Source of the DNA: Microbispora rosea
GTDB taxonomy: Bacteria; Actinomycetota; Actinomycetes; Streptosporangiales; Streptosporangiaceae
DNA length: 64,000 nt
Direction: 5' to 3'
NCBI RefSeq assembly: GCF_900156315.1
Contig: NZ_FTNI01000001.1
Location: 517,258 to 581,257 of the forward strand
The number at the start of each line of letters is the position of its first letter. Position 1 is the stretch's first letter. Under the pieces are notes generated by a model. The model had not been told where the DNA came from, searched no databases, and saw only the letters and a program-made list of their open reading frames with translations. Positions 31,267 to 43,302 of this stretch are shown here, piece after piece. The position numbers and the translations under genes were made by a program.

Positions 31267-31461
31267 CCGGAGCCGACGCGATGCCTCGACGCCCGGCGTG
31301 CCGAGATGGATCTCCGCGCGGCGGTGGGGCCGGCCCGGTCGGTCGTGATCACAGTTCCGCCCGGCGGCCCAGAAGCCCTTGCCCGGTCCGCTCCACCCAG
31401 CCCGATCGGTCCCGCGCACGGCGGCCGCACCACTTCTGACCAGGCACAACGGCTCCCGATC

Positions 31462-31491
31462 ATAATCCTGGATGTGTAGTATCCAGATTAT
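31462..31491 (+). promoter_or_regulatory. Rrf2 autoregulatory operator and leaderless promoter
   Basis: ATAATCCTGGAT and ATCCAGATTAT form an inverted repeat (one bulged base) that covers the -10 hexamer TAGTAT (31477-31482) and the ATG at 31490, which is 7 bases after the -10. A regulator bound here would block both initiation and the start codon. No convincing -35 was seen. Confidence 0.65.
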
Positions 31492-31972
31492 GCGGATGAG
31501 TGAAGGCGTCGAGTGGGCGATGCACTGTTGCCTGACGCTGGCATGGCTCGGCAACGAGGTGCCGGTTTCGACGGCGAAGCTCGCCGCCGGGTTCGAGTTG
31601 CCGCCCGCGTACCTCAACAAGCAACTCCAGGCACTGGCCAAGGCGGGGATCATGACGTCCACTCCGGGGGCGAGGGGCGGGTTCCGGCTGGCGCGGCCCC
31701 TCGAGGAGATCACGGTCATGGAGGTCGTGACGGCGATCGACGGACCTGCCGAAGCGTTCCAGTGCACGGAGATCCGACGGCGCGGGGCCGGGGCGGCGAG
31801 GCCGGAGTGGCAGTTCCGCGCCCCGTGCGCGGTTACGACCGCGATGCGCAAGGCCGAGATGGCGTGGCGGCGGGTGCTGGCCGCGCAGACTCTGGCCGAT
31901 GTGCAGGCCGCGGCGAACCGTCGTGCGCCCCAGGCGGGCGAGGTGATCCGGCGCTGGTACGAGCAGAACTGA
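31490..31972 (+). CDS. Rrf2 family transcriptional regulator
   Basis: A 160-residue winged-helix regulator (MRMSEGVEWAMHCCLTLAWL). The recognition region is VSTAKLAAGFELPPAYLNKQLQALAKAGIMTSTPGARGGFRL. Two cysteines, in FQCTEIRRRG and APCAVTTAM, sit where Rrf2 proteins carry sensory cysteines; a third ligand for an Fe-S cluster of the IscR/NsrR type is not in the usual spacing, so thiol-redox sensing is more likely. The gene overlaps its own operator and is followed closely by a histidine kinase gene, an unusual partner. Confidence 0.88.
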   Translation: MRMSEGVEWAMHCCLTLAWLGNEVPVSTAKLAAGFELPPAYLNKQLQALAKAGIMTSTPGARGGFRLARPLEEITVMEVVTAIDGPAEAFQCTEIRRRGAGAARPEWQFRAPCAVTTAMRKAEMAWRRVLAAQTLADVQAAANRRAPQAGEVIRRWYEQN

Positions 31973-32021
31973 TCGTCCCATGACGGAAACCATCGCCGGA
32001 ACCAGGGAGGGAAAACCGGAT

Positions 32022-33317
32022 GTGAACCCGCACTCCATAAAAGCCCGCTCCACGATCGCCGCGGCAGCGCTCTTGCTGCTGGCTCTGGTCGTGGGGGGCG
32101 TCGGCCTCGATCTGGCGATCCGCTACAGGATCCAGAACGACGTCTTCTTCTCCGCCGAGCAGATCGCCGCACGATGGAGCGCGGCGGCGCGCAACGGCGC
32201 CGTGCCGAATCCGATCCCCGCCCCCACCGACATCACCCTCGTCCAGCTCGTGGACGCCCGCGGCAGGGTCGTCGACTCCAGCCCTCAGGCCGCGGGCATG
32301 CCGCCGCTCAGCACGCTGCGGCCTCCAGCAGACGATCGCCTGCAAAAGCGCATGGAGTGCTCCGCGCAGGACCAGTGCGTCATGCTCATGGCCAATCGGG
32401 TCACCCCCGCGCCCGACTCGCCGGTCGTCTACGCAGGCACGGCCGAGCCGCCCCTCCTGGCCACGCACAATCTGGAGTACGCCATCGCGGCGGGCGGCGT
32501 CCTGATCTTGATTTCGGTGGCCTGGATGACGTGGGTGGCGATGAGCCGGACCCTGCGCTCGGTCGAGCGGGAGCGCCAGTTCGCCTCCACCACCTCCCAT
32601 GAGCTCAGGACGCCGATCGCCGGCCTGCGGGCGCGATTGGAGGAGGCTCTCCTCTATCCCGACGACGTCGACCCACGTGACACCATCCAGGGAGCCTTGC
32701 GGGCCACCGGCCGCCTCGAGGCGATCGTCGACGACCTGTTGGTGCTGACCCGGCTGCGCGGCGCCGACACGGCGGCGCCGGAGCTGATAGAGCTCGGCGC
32801 GCTGGTGACGGAGGAGGTGTCGGCCCTGGCCCCCGGGGTGCCGGTGCGCGTTGAGGCGGCCGGCGACGTGCGAGTCCGCGGCTCGCGGATCCGGCTGGCC
32901 CGAGTGGTCGGCAACCTCCTGAGCAACGCGCAGCGGCACGCGGTCAGCGCCGTCACGGTGACGGTCGACTCCGTCGGCGGCCAGGCTGTCGTGACGGTCA
33001 CCGACGACGGGGCGGGCATCCCTCCGGCGGACCGCGAGCGGGTCTTCGAACTTTTCGTTCGCCTGGACGAGGGGCGTCGCCTGGATTCCGGCGGCAGCGG
33101 CCTCGGCCTCGCCATCTCTCGCGACATCGCCCGCGCCCACAACGGCACCCTGCGGATCGAGGACTCGCCGGTAGGCGCCCGTTTCGTGCTGATGCTGCCA
33201 CTGGCGGGGACGGCGGGAGCCCTGGCGGAATGGCCCACCGCGCCCGGGAAGACCGCCGCCAAGCCCAGGAAAAACGTCTGGTTCGCGCGCCGGCCCTCCG
33301 CCAGAATCGGCCCATGA
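32022..33317 (+). CDS. Orphan membrane sensor histidine kinase
   Basis: A 431-residue sensor from GTG 32022 (VNPHSIKARSTIAAA), which has GGGAGG ten bases upstream; ATG 31980 is in frame but lacks a site. Two membrane helices (STIAAAALLLLALVVGGVG and YAIAAGGVLILISVAWMTW) bracket an extracytoplasmic sensor of about 110 residues containing two cysteines (MECSAQDQCVML). There is no clear HAMP; the H-box is ASTTSHELRTPIAGL, the N-box NLLSNAQRHA, G1 DDGAGIP and G2 GSGLGLAI. No response regulator is adjacent, so its partner is elsewhere. It may share the Rrf2 transcript. Confidence 0.88.
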   Translation: MNPHSIKARSTIAAAALLLLALVVGGVGLDLAIRYRIQNDVFFSAEQIAARWSAAARNGAVPNPIPAPTDITLVQLVDARGRVVDSSPQAAGMPPLSTLRPPADDRLQKRMECSAQDQCVMLMANRVTPAPDSPVVYAGTAEPPLLATHNLEYAIAAGGVLILISVAWMTWVAMSRTLRSVERERQFASTTSHELRTPIAGLRARLEEALLYPDDVDPRDTIQGALRATGRLEAIVDDLLVLTRLRGADTAAPELIELGALVTEEVSALAPGVPVRVEAAGDVRVRGSRIRLARVVGNLLSNAQRHAVSAVTVTVDSVGGQAVVTVTDDGAGIPPADRERVFELFVRLDEGRRLDSGGSGLGLAISRDIARAHNGTLRIEDSPVGARFVLMLPLAGTAGALAEWPTAPGKTAAKPRKNVWFARRPSARIGP

Positions 33318-33467
33318 GCAAGGCGACCGCGTCGGGTGACGGCCGGGAGCGGAGGTCTGCCCTTCTCCGGGGGTGACGTCGCCACGCGGGTCATCGCCCA
33401 CAAGGTCCCCGGCGACGACCCGGCCGATGTGCCGGACGTGCGGAGGCGTCCCCCGCGGGAGGTGATC

Positions 33468-34055
33468 ATGCGATCCACGGTGGGCGGGCCGCCGCGGCGG
33501 TGCCCGTCCTGTGGCGGCTGGGAGTACGGCGGCGCCCCCGTTTGCCGGCGATGCGCGGAGCTGGTCGACGCCATCGTGGAAGAGGGCTGGCGGGACTTCC
33601 TTCTGCGCGAGTTCGGCGACCGTGTCACGCCCACCGAGGAGCGGACGATCGCCGAGATGGTGGCCGACGAGCCGGACCGGCATGACTGGCGCGTGGTCGA
33701 TGCCGCGCTCGACCGCCTGACCTGCGACCAGTGCGGCGGCCCGCTGGGACGCAGGGCGGGGTGCCCGCGCTGCGACGTGGCACACGGCCTGCGTTACGTC
33801 GCCAGGGAGACCGACCGTCCCGGAGTGCCACCGGGCAACGAGCACGCGATCCGGGTGAACGTCTCGGTGGTGCGGCGTCCCGAGGGCATCTCCGCCCCCG
33901 AGATGCTCGCCAGACGCCTGCTCCTGCCTGTCATGCTGGCCGGTTTCCTGCCCACGACAGAGCAGGCGCAGCGCCTGGGCGCGCTGGTGAAGCGCGGCGC
34001 CCGCGCGGAGGACGTCGCCGCGGCGATCGACGAACTCGCCGCCGCGCCGGGCTGA
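33468..34055 (+). CDS. Zinc-ribbon protein, function unknown
   Basis: A 195-residue protein from ATG 33468, with a near-perfect ribosome-binding site (GGGAGGTGATC before ATG). Two Cys4-type clusters are visible: CPSCGG with CRRC near residue 13-30, and CDQCGG with CPRC near 87-103. Between them is a helical stretch with the sequence EFGDRVTPTEERTIAEMVADEPD. The C-terminal part is helical (LLPVMLAGFLPTTEQAQRLG). The longer frame from 33336 lacks an initiation site. No named family was recognised. Confidence 0.75.
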   Translation: MRSTVGGPPRRCPSCGGWEYGGAPVCRRCAELVDAIVEEGWRDFLLREFGDRVTPTEERTIAEMVADEPDRHDWRVVDAALDRLTCDQCGGPLGRRAGCPRCDVAHGLRYVARETDRPGVPPGNEHAIRVNVSVVRRPEGISAPEMLARRLLLPVMLAGFLPTTEQAQRLGALVKRGARAEDVAAAIDELAAAPG

Positions 34056-34150
34056 CGCGCCTCGGGGCGTCGAACTTTGCCGGCCCACCGCGTGGGCCTT
34101 CGACGACGGCGACGGCAACGTCATTCAGCCGCAGCGATCCTGCGCGCCGA

Positions 34151-34951
34151 TCATTCGATCTCCGGGTCGCGGTCCACGGCCGTGCGTTCATCACGGTGGT
34201 CGCCGACGCGGGTGAGAACGGCGGCGGCGATCACCGCCCCGGCCATGGGCGCGAGAAGGTAGACCCACAGGAAATCGAGGTGACCGGAGACGATCGCCGG
34301 CCCGAACTGCCGCGCCGGATTGACCGATCCGCCCGTAACGTTGCCCAGGCAGGCGATCGCCGTACCGACCAGAAGCCCGACCAGCCAGGGCACGAACGGC
34401 ACCAGCCGGGGTTTCCGCAGGAACATGCCGACGAGGGCGACGACGACACCCATGCTGACGGCCTCGGCCGCGAACAGCTCGGCGTCCGACCAGCCGGGGC
34501 CCGGCCGCAGCACGGCGTACGCCACCGACGGCCGCCCGACCACCGGGCCCCACACCGCGCGCGCCGCGAGGACGCCCAGCGCCGACCCGGCCAGCTGCGC
34601 CGCGATGTACGGCAGCACGGCCGCGCCGGGGAAGACACCGAGGCGCCACATGGCGAGGGTGATCGCCGGGTTGGTGTGCGCTCCCGAGACCTTCCCCGGC
34701 CGGCTGAGGATGAGCCCTGTCAGCAGCGGACCCACGCAGGCGCCGACGAGCAGCAGCCGCAGGTGGATCCCCGGAACAGCGTGGGCGATGGGCGAGGGCC
34801 CCATGACCCAGCGAGTGATCGTCGTCACCGCGAACAGCACCGCGAACGTCAACACGAACTCCAGCCCGCTGTTCACCGCGATCGTGCCCGCCGCCGGCGC
34901 GACGCCCCGCTCCCGCAGGGGGCGTCGCACCAGCTGGGCTGTAGGGGTCAC
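34151..34951 (-). CDS. Aquaporin / glycerol facilitator (MIP family) channel
   Basis: A 266-residue membrane channel from GTG 34951, which overlaps the stop of the upstream isochorismatase-like gene (GTGA, 4 bases). Both NPA boxes are present: SGAHTNPAITLAM and TGGSVNPARQFGPA. Six hydrophobic segments surround them. The first half has GLEFVLTFAVLFAVTTITRW, the typical start of helix 1. Selectivity (water, glycerol or metalloid acids) cannot be stated from the pore residues seen. Coupling to a hydrolase suggests export or import of that enzyme's small neutral product. Confidence 0.87.
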   Translation of the reverse strand: MTPTAQLVRRPLRERGVAPAAGTIAVNSGLEFVLTFAVLFAVTTITRWVMGPSPIAHAVPGIHLRLLLVGACVGPLLTGLILSRPGKVSGAHTNPAITLAMWRLGVFPGAAVLPYIAAQLAGSALGVLAARAVWGPVVGRPSVAYAVLRPGPGWSDAELFAAEAVSMGVVVALVGMFLRKPRLVPFVPWLVGLLVGTAIACLGNVTGGSVNPARQFGPAIVSGHLDFLWVYLLAPMAGAVIAAAVLTRVGDHRDERTAVDRDPEIE

Positions 34952-35610
34952 TTCTTGACGAAGCCCGCGCTGACGTAGTTGACGCCCTGCCCCCAGGCAC
35001 CCATGTGGTCCCTGACGATGGCGTTGACGGCGTCGTACGTCTCCACCCGCGCCCAGTCCCGCTGCAGCTCCGACAGCACGCTCGCGGTGCTGACGGGAAC
35101 GACGCCCTTCTGGGTCATCCGGATGATCGCGGCGTCGTGCGCCGCGGTGCTGGAGCCCGCAGAGGAGTCGATGACGGCGAAGACCTCGTACCCCGCCTCG
35201 GTCGCGGACAACGCGGGGAAGGCCAGGCAGACCTCGGTCCACAGACCGGCGATGATCAGGCGGCGCCGGCCGGTGGCCTCCACCGCGGCCCGGAACGCCC
35301 CGTCCTGCCAGGCGTTGATGTGGGAGCGGTCGATGACCTCGATGTCCGGGAAGACGCGGGTGATCTCCGGGATCAGCGGTCCGGAGAAGGTGTCGGCCGC
35401 GATGGACGTGAGCACCGTGGGGAGGTTGAACACCTTGGCCATCTTGGCCAGGGCGGTCACGTTGTTGACCAGGCTCTGCGGGTCGGCGCTGCGCGCCCCG
35501 AAGATCATCTGGGGCTGGTGGTCGACGAGGAGGAGAGCGGTGTCCTGAGGGGTGAACAGGTTGGCGATCGCGCTGTCGGGCAGGTCCTGCGGGGTGGCGG
35601 TGGTGGCCAT
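34948..35610 (-). CDS. Isochorismatase-like cysteine hydrolase
   Basis: A 220-residue hydrolase of the YcaC-like branch. Asp30 (ALLLVDHQP) and the nucleophile Cys128 (IAGLWTEVCLAFPAL) are present, and the conserved RSHINAW segment lies between them. The family cleaves amides or vinyl ethers; the YcaC-like group has no settled substrate. ATG 35610 is preceded by AAGAGGT nine bases upstream. The gene is translationally coupled to the aquaporin and is divergent from an HxlR-type regulator, which likely represses the pair. Confidence 0.88.
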   Translation of the reverse strand: MATTATPQDLPDSAIANLFTPQDTALLLVDHQPQMIFGARSADPQSLVNNVTALAKMAKVFNLPTVLTSIAADTFSGPLIPEITRVFPDIEVIDRSHINAWQDGAFRAAVEATGRRRLIIAGLWTEVCLAFPALSATEAGYEVFAVIDSSAGSSTAAHDAAIIRMTQKGVVPVSTASVLSELQRDWARVETYDAVNAIVRDHMGAWGQGVNYVSAGFVKK

Positions 35611-35650
35611 GGGGATACCTCTTCACGCAGTAGGGGTACGAAGGGATAGC

Positions 35651-36818
<1,168 letters not shown>

Positions 36819-37424
36819 ATGTTCGCGGCGCTCACCGGGCTCGGACTGTCGACCGCGGCCGGGCTCAACGCGTACATCCCGTTGCTGCTCGTCGGCGTGC
36901 TCGCGCGGCTCACCGACGCCGTGCGACTGCCGGCCGAGTACGCCTGGCTGTCAGACACCTGGGTTCTCGCGATCGTCGCCGTGCTGCTGGTCGCCGAGTT
37001 CGTCCTCGACAAGGTGCCGGTGGTCGACCACGTCAACGACATGATCCAGACGGCGGTGCGGCCCGCGTCGGGCGGGGTCGTCTTCAGCGCCACGGCGGCC
37101 GCGGCGCAGGTCGACAATTCGGCGTGGATGGCCGAGCATCCGGCGGTCGGCTGGCTGCTGGGGATCGCGGTCGCCCTCGCCGTACACGTGATCAAGGCTT
37201 CGGCGCGGCCGGTGGTGAACGCCACCACGGCGGGCGTGGGCGCGCCGGTCGTCAGCACGGTCGAGGACGTGGGTTCGCTCGGCATGAGCCTGATCGCGAT
37301 CTTCCTGCCCGTCCTGGTGGTGGCGGCGCTGGCCGTGCTGGCGTTCGTGGCCTGGCGGCTCATCCGCAGGGTGCGGCGTTACCGGGCGGCCCGTCGCGCC
37401 CGCGCGGCCGCGCCGCCCGGCTGA
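36819..37424 (+). CDS. DUF4126 integral membrane protein
   Basis: A 201-residue membrane protein from ATG 36819, with GGAGGAGG six bases upstream. It starts MFAALTGLGLSTAAGLNAYIPLLLVG, the family signature, and continues with LVAEFVLDKVPVVDHVND and SVEDVGSLGMSL-like segments (here STVEDVGSLGMSLIAIFLPVL). About five hydrophobic helices and a basic tail (RRVRRYRAARRARAAA). The family has no established function. It does not appear to be in an operon. Confidence 0.85.
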   Translation: MFAALTGLGLSTAAGLNAYIPLLLVGVLARLTDAVRLPAEYAWLSDTWVLAIVAVLLVAEFVLDKVPVVDHVNDMIQTAVRPASGGVVFSATAAAAQVDNSAWMAEHPAVGWLLGIAVALAVHVIKASARPVVNATTAGVGAPVVSTVEDVGSLGMSLIAIFLPVLVVAALAVLAFVAWRLIRRVRRYRAARRARAAAPPG

Positions 37425-37467
37425 CCCGCCGGTCACCCTTCCTGTGGCCGGTGCTCTTCAGCCCGGA

Positions 37468-38046
37468 TCAGTCGAGGAAGCGGCTCAGGTCCAGGTCGAT
37501 GTCCACCTCGAAGCCGACGTAGGTCGTGAGGCGCTTGCGGTGGATGCCCGTCGGCACGTACGCCTTGACGCTCGGCTCCAGCTCGAACGTGTACGCGACC
37601 GCCTGCTCGTCCTCAGGCTCGATCCGCCAGAGGTATTTGATGCCGGCACTGGAATACTTGATCGGCTTCGTCACCCTGTCCCTGTCCGCCGACTCGGGAG
37701 ACACCACCTCGACGACGAGGTGGACGTCCTCCGGTCTGAAGGACGTCGTTTTGAGGTCGGGCAGAGCGCGGCGATCGACGATCATGAGGTCGGGTTCGGG
37801 CCGCTGCCGCAGACCCAGGGTGACACTCATCTCGCGCACGACGCACAGGCCCTGGGGAGGCGAGAGTTCTCTCTCCAAGAGCCTCAGCACGAACATGTGG
37901 AATGCGGTCTGCGGGGACATCATGATGAGGGACCCATCGATCAGCTCGACGTGTGCGGGGGCGTCGGGGGGAAGATGGTCGAGCATGTCGGCGGTCCATC
38001 CGCCCGGCGGACCGGGATAGAACCACTCGGGGAAAGCCGCGGTCAT
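37468..38046 (-). CDS. Uma2 family endonuclease-like protein (DUF820)
   Basis: A 192-residue PD-(D/E)xK-fold protein. ATG 38046 follows AGGAGGGAGCGG, the best start; ATG 38082 is also in frame. The nuclease-like signature is PEPDLMIVDRR, then VHLVVEVVSPES and KPIKYSSAGIKYLW. LIDGSLIMMSPQTAFH is the usual N-terminal segment. Uma2 proteins are very numerous in actinomycetes, and their target and role are unknown; transposon-linked nuclease activity has been suggested for relatives. It stands alone here. Confidence 0.88.
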   Translation of the reverse strand: MTAAFPEWFYPGPPGGWTADMLDHLPPDAPAHVELIDGSLIMMSPQTAFHMFVLRLLERELSPPQGLCVVREMSVTLGLRQRPEPDLMIVDRRALPDLKTTSFRPEDVHLVVEVVSPESADRDRVTKPIKYSSAGIKYLWRIEPEDEQAVAYTFELEPSVKAYVPTGIHRKRLTTYVGFEVDIDLDLSRFLD

Positions 38047-38144
38047 CCGCTCCCTCCTCTCCCTAGGGTGATTACTCGACATGACAATCCTGCCACGAAC
38101 GGTAGTCGTGGTCGTTCGAAGCGCGGGCGGGCGCCGGCGTTCGG

Positions 38145-38840
38145 CTAGGCCGTACGTGACTCGTGTTCGGGCCGGGCGCGGGGGTCGGTGGGCAGGGGAG
38201 AGGTGAGGCGGGCGGCCGAGGGGCTGTGCCAGCCGAGGTCGGGGGAGTGCCGTCGGACGACCTTGGCGGGGACCCCGGCGATGACCGAGTGGTCGGGGAA
38301 CTCTCCGCGTACGACGGCGCCGCCGGCGACCACCGACTGGCGGCCGATGCGCGTCCCCGGCAGGATGATCGCCCCGGTGCCGATCCACGATCCCGAGCCG
38401 ATGGAGACGGGCTTGTTGCGCGGCCACTGCCGCCCGATGGGCGTCTCGGGATCGTCGTACACGTGGTTCTGGTCGGTGATGTAGACGTAGGGGCCGGTGA
38501 AGACGTCGTCGCCGATGTCGATGGACTGGTGGCCGACGATGTGGCTGCCCCTGCCGATCGAGCAGCCCCGGCCGATCCGTACGACCGTGCCGGGCCCGAG
38601 GTCCACTCCGGGGCCCATGCCCGCCGAGATCGACACCCGCTCCCCGACGAGCGTGTGCGGGCCGATCTCGATCCACTGTTCGCCGAAGATGGCGCCCTGG
38701 GGGAAGGACAGGCATACTCCCTCGCCCATGCTGTGGAACCGGTAGCCGCCCGGGGCGGCCGGGCTGATCGCCGCGGCCTCCCGCACGTAGGTCCACCCCC
38801 GGTGGACCAGACGGCCGACGGCGCGCTTCACGAACGACAT
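38145..38840 (-). CDS. Left-handed beta-helix acyltransferase
   Basis: A 231-residue hexapeptide-repeat acyltransferase from ATG 38840. Coils run from GVCLSFPQGAIFGEQWIEIG through GRGCSIGRGSHIVGHQSI and DDVFTGPYVYITDQNHVYDD (catalytic His in QNHVYDD) to GSWIGTGAIILPGTRIGRQSVVAGGAVV. The C-terminus is Ser/Pro-rich. The nearest functional groups are sugar O-acetyltransferases (maltose/capsule type). TAACTT lies 8 bases before the ATG. It is divergent from pyrG. Confidence 0.87.
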   Translation of the reverse strand: MSFVKRAVGRLVHRGWTYVREAAAISPAAPGGYRFHSMGEGVCLSFPQGAIFGEQWIEIGPHTLVGERVSISAGMGPGVDLGPGTVVRIGRGCSIGRGSHIVGHQSIDIGDDVFTGPYVYITDQNHVYDDPETPIGRQWPRNKPVSIGSGSWIGTGAIILPGTRIGRQSVVAGGAVVRGEFPDHSVIAGVPAKVVRRHSPDLGWHSPSAARLTSPLPTDPRARPEHESRTA

Positions 38841-38888
38841 AACGCGACAAGTTACCGTTAGGTCGGCTTGTTCGCTATGGCGGGTTAG

Positions 38889-41317
<2,429 letters not shown>

Positions 41318-41334
41318 TCCCGTAGGGAGACGTC

Positions 41335-42288
41335 CTGAGCGAGCCCGAGGCGGTGCTGTCCAGCTACCTCGCCCACCTGGCGGTGGAGCGGGGGCTGTCT
41401 GCCAACACGCTCGCCTCCTACCGGCGCGACCTGCGCCGATACGTCGAGCATCTCCGGGCGCGCGGGCTCGAGACGTTCGCGCAGGTCGCCGAGTCGGATG
41501 TGGTCGCCTTCCTCGCCGCGCTGCGGGAGGGCGACGAGGACCACCCGGCGCTGGTGGCCAGCTCGGCCGCCCGCGCCGTGTCGGCCGTACGCGGGCTGCA
41601 CCGCTTCGCCCTGCGTGAGGGCGTGGCCGGCCACGACCCCGCGCACGAGGTGCGCCCGCCGCGCCAGCTCCGGCGGCTCCCGAAGGCGATCACCGTCGCG
41701 GAGGTCGAGCGGCTGATCGCGGCCTGCGGCCCGGAGGACTCGCCGCTGGCCCTGCGCAACCGCGCGCTGCTGGAGGTCCTGTACGGCACGGGCGCCCGGA
41801 TCTCGGAGGCCGTGGGGCTGGCGGTGGACGATGTGCCCACGGGGTCGGCTCACGAGGACTATGACCACGACGGGGACCAGGACCAGGTGCGGCTGCGCGG
41901 CAAGGGCGGGCGGGCCAGGATCGTGCCGCTCGGCCGCTTCGCCCGCCAGGCGCTCGACGCGTACCTGGTCAGGGCCAGGCCCCGGCTGGCGGCGCACGGC
42001 CGGGGGACGCCCGCGCTGTTCCTCAACGCGCGGGGCGGGCGGCTCACGCGGCAGGGCGCCTGGGAGGTGCTGCAGGCGGCGGCGGAACGAGCCGGACTTT
42101 CCGGTGTATCGCCGCACATGTTGCGCCATTCGTTCGCAACCCACCTCCTGGACGGGGGTGCCGACGTTAGGGTTGTGCAGGAGTTGCTCGGCCACGCCTC
42201 GGTGACCACCACGCAGGTGTACACCCTTGTGACGGTCGACAAGCTCCGGGAGGTCTACGCGGCGGCGCATCCCCGTGCGTTGCATTAG
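41335..42288 (+). CDS. xerD: Site-specific tyrosine recombinase XerD
   Basis: Resolves chromosome dimers at dif; about 317 residues. The family's normal N-terminus ([21 protein letters not shown]) begins at a CTG codon, 41335, with GGGAG six bases upstream. The first conventional start, GTG 41353, is inside this segment and has no ribosome-binding site. The catalytic residues are all present: Arg in [12 protein letters not shown], Lys in [12 protein letters not shown], HxxR in [12 protein letters not shown], His in [10 protein letters not shown] and Tyr in VYTLV. An acidic insert ([14 protein letters not shown]) sits before the lysine strand. Confidence 0.93.
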   Translation: MSEPEAVLSSYLAHLAVERGLSANTLASYRRDLRRYVEHLRARGLETFAQVAESDVVAFLAALREGDEDHPALVASSAARAVSAVRGLHRFALREGVAGHDPAHEVRPPRQLRRLPKAITVAEVERLIAACGPEDSPLALRNRALLEVLYGTGARISEAVGLAVDDVPTGSAHEDYDHDGDQDQVRLRGKGGRARIVPLGRFARQALDAYLVRARPRLAAHGRGTPALFLNARGGRLTRQGAWEVLQAAAERAGLSGVSPHMLRHSFATHLLDGGADVRVVQELLGHASVTTTQVYTLVTVDKLREVYAAAHPRALH

Positions 42289-42386
42289 AAGGCCCATCTC
42301 GGCGGCCTTTGGCGCGCCGCCTTGCCGACCACGTGCCTACCCTTTAGATTCGATCAGGTTCTAAGGCCGTCAGGGAGGACCAACAG

Positions 42387-43274
42387 GTGACTGCGACCAC
42401 AGAGGGGACGTGGGTGGGGGCTCCCGGTGCGATCGGGCCTACCGGCCGTCCCCGTCCGGTGTTCCCCGAGCCGACCCCGCCGGAGTCGCACGGACCCGCG
42501 CGCATCGTCGCGATGGTCAACCAGAAGGGCGGCGTCGGCAAGACGACGACCACGATCAACCTGGGTGCCGCGCTCGCCGAGGTCGGCCAGCGGGTGCTGC
42601 TCGTCGACTTCGATCCGCAGGGCGCGCTGTCGGTCGGTCTCGGTATCGACCCCCGGCCGCTCGAGGCGACGGTCTACGACCTCATCATGGAGGAGCCCGA
42701 CGTCACGGTCGAGGACGTGCTGATCGACACCACCGTCGAGGGCATGCAGCTCCTGCCGAGCAACATCTTCCTGTCGGGCGCGGAGATCCGGCTCGTCAAC
42801 GAGGTCGCGCGGGAATACGCCCTGCAGCGGGCGCTGGAGCCCCTGCTGCCGCACTACGACATCTGTCTGATCGACTGCCAGCCGTCCCTCGGCCTGCTGA
42901 CGGTCAACGCGCTGACCTGTGCGCACAGCGTGATGATCCCGCTGGAGTGCGAGTTCTTCGCGCTGCGCGGCGTGGCGCTGCTGATGGAGTCGATCGGCAA
43001 GGTCCAGGAGCGGCTCAACAAGAACCTGGAGATCGACGGCCTGCTCGCCACCATGTACGACCCCCGCACGCTGCACGCCCGCGAGGTGCTGCAGACGATC
43101 ATGCAGGGCTTCGGCGACAAGGTGTTCCACACCGTCATCAACCGGACGGTGCGTTTCCCCGACGCCACCCTGGCGGGGGAGCCGATCACGCAGTTCGACC
43201 CCGGCTCGATGGGCGCCACCGCCTACCGCGAGCTGGCCCGCGAGCTGCTGGCCAGGTGGCCCGCCCGCATCTGA
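42387..43274 (+). CDS. ParA/Soj-like ATPase
   Basis: A 295-residue Walker-type ATPase from GTG 42387 (GGGAGG eight bases upstream). The deviant Walker A is NQKGGVGKTTTT, Walker A' is LLVDFDPQG, and Walker B is DICLIDCQPSLG. The N-terminal 35 residues are Pro/Gly-rich and probably disordered. This is the ParA-like protein that accompanies scpAB in actinomycetes, not the origin-linked ParA of the parAB locus. A role in chromosome organisation with ScpAB is plausible. Confidence 0.92.
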   Translation: MTATTEGTWVGAPGAIGPTGRPRPVFPEPTPPESHGPARIVAMVNQKGGVGKTTTTINLGAALAEVGQRVLLVDFDPQGALSVGLGIDPRPLEATVYDLIMEEPDVTVEDVLIDTTVEGMQLLPSNIFLSGAEIRLVNEVAREYALQRALEPLLPHYDICLIDCQPSLGLLTVNALTCAHSVMIPLECEFFALRGVALLMESIGKVQERLNKNLEIDGLLATMYDPRTLHAREVLQTIMQGFGDKVFHTVINRTVRFPDATLAGEPITQFDPGSMGATAYRELARELLARWPARI

Positions 43275-43302
43275 GCCCGCCGGGCCGCGACGGTAGGGGA
43301 CA

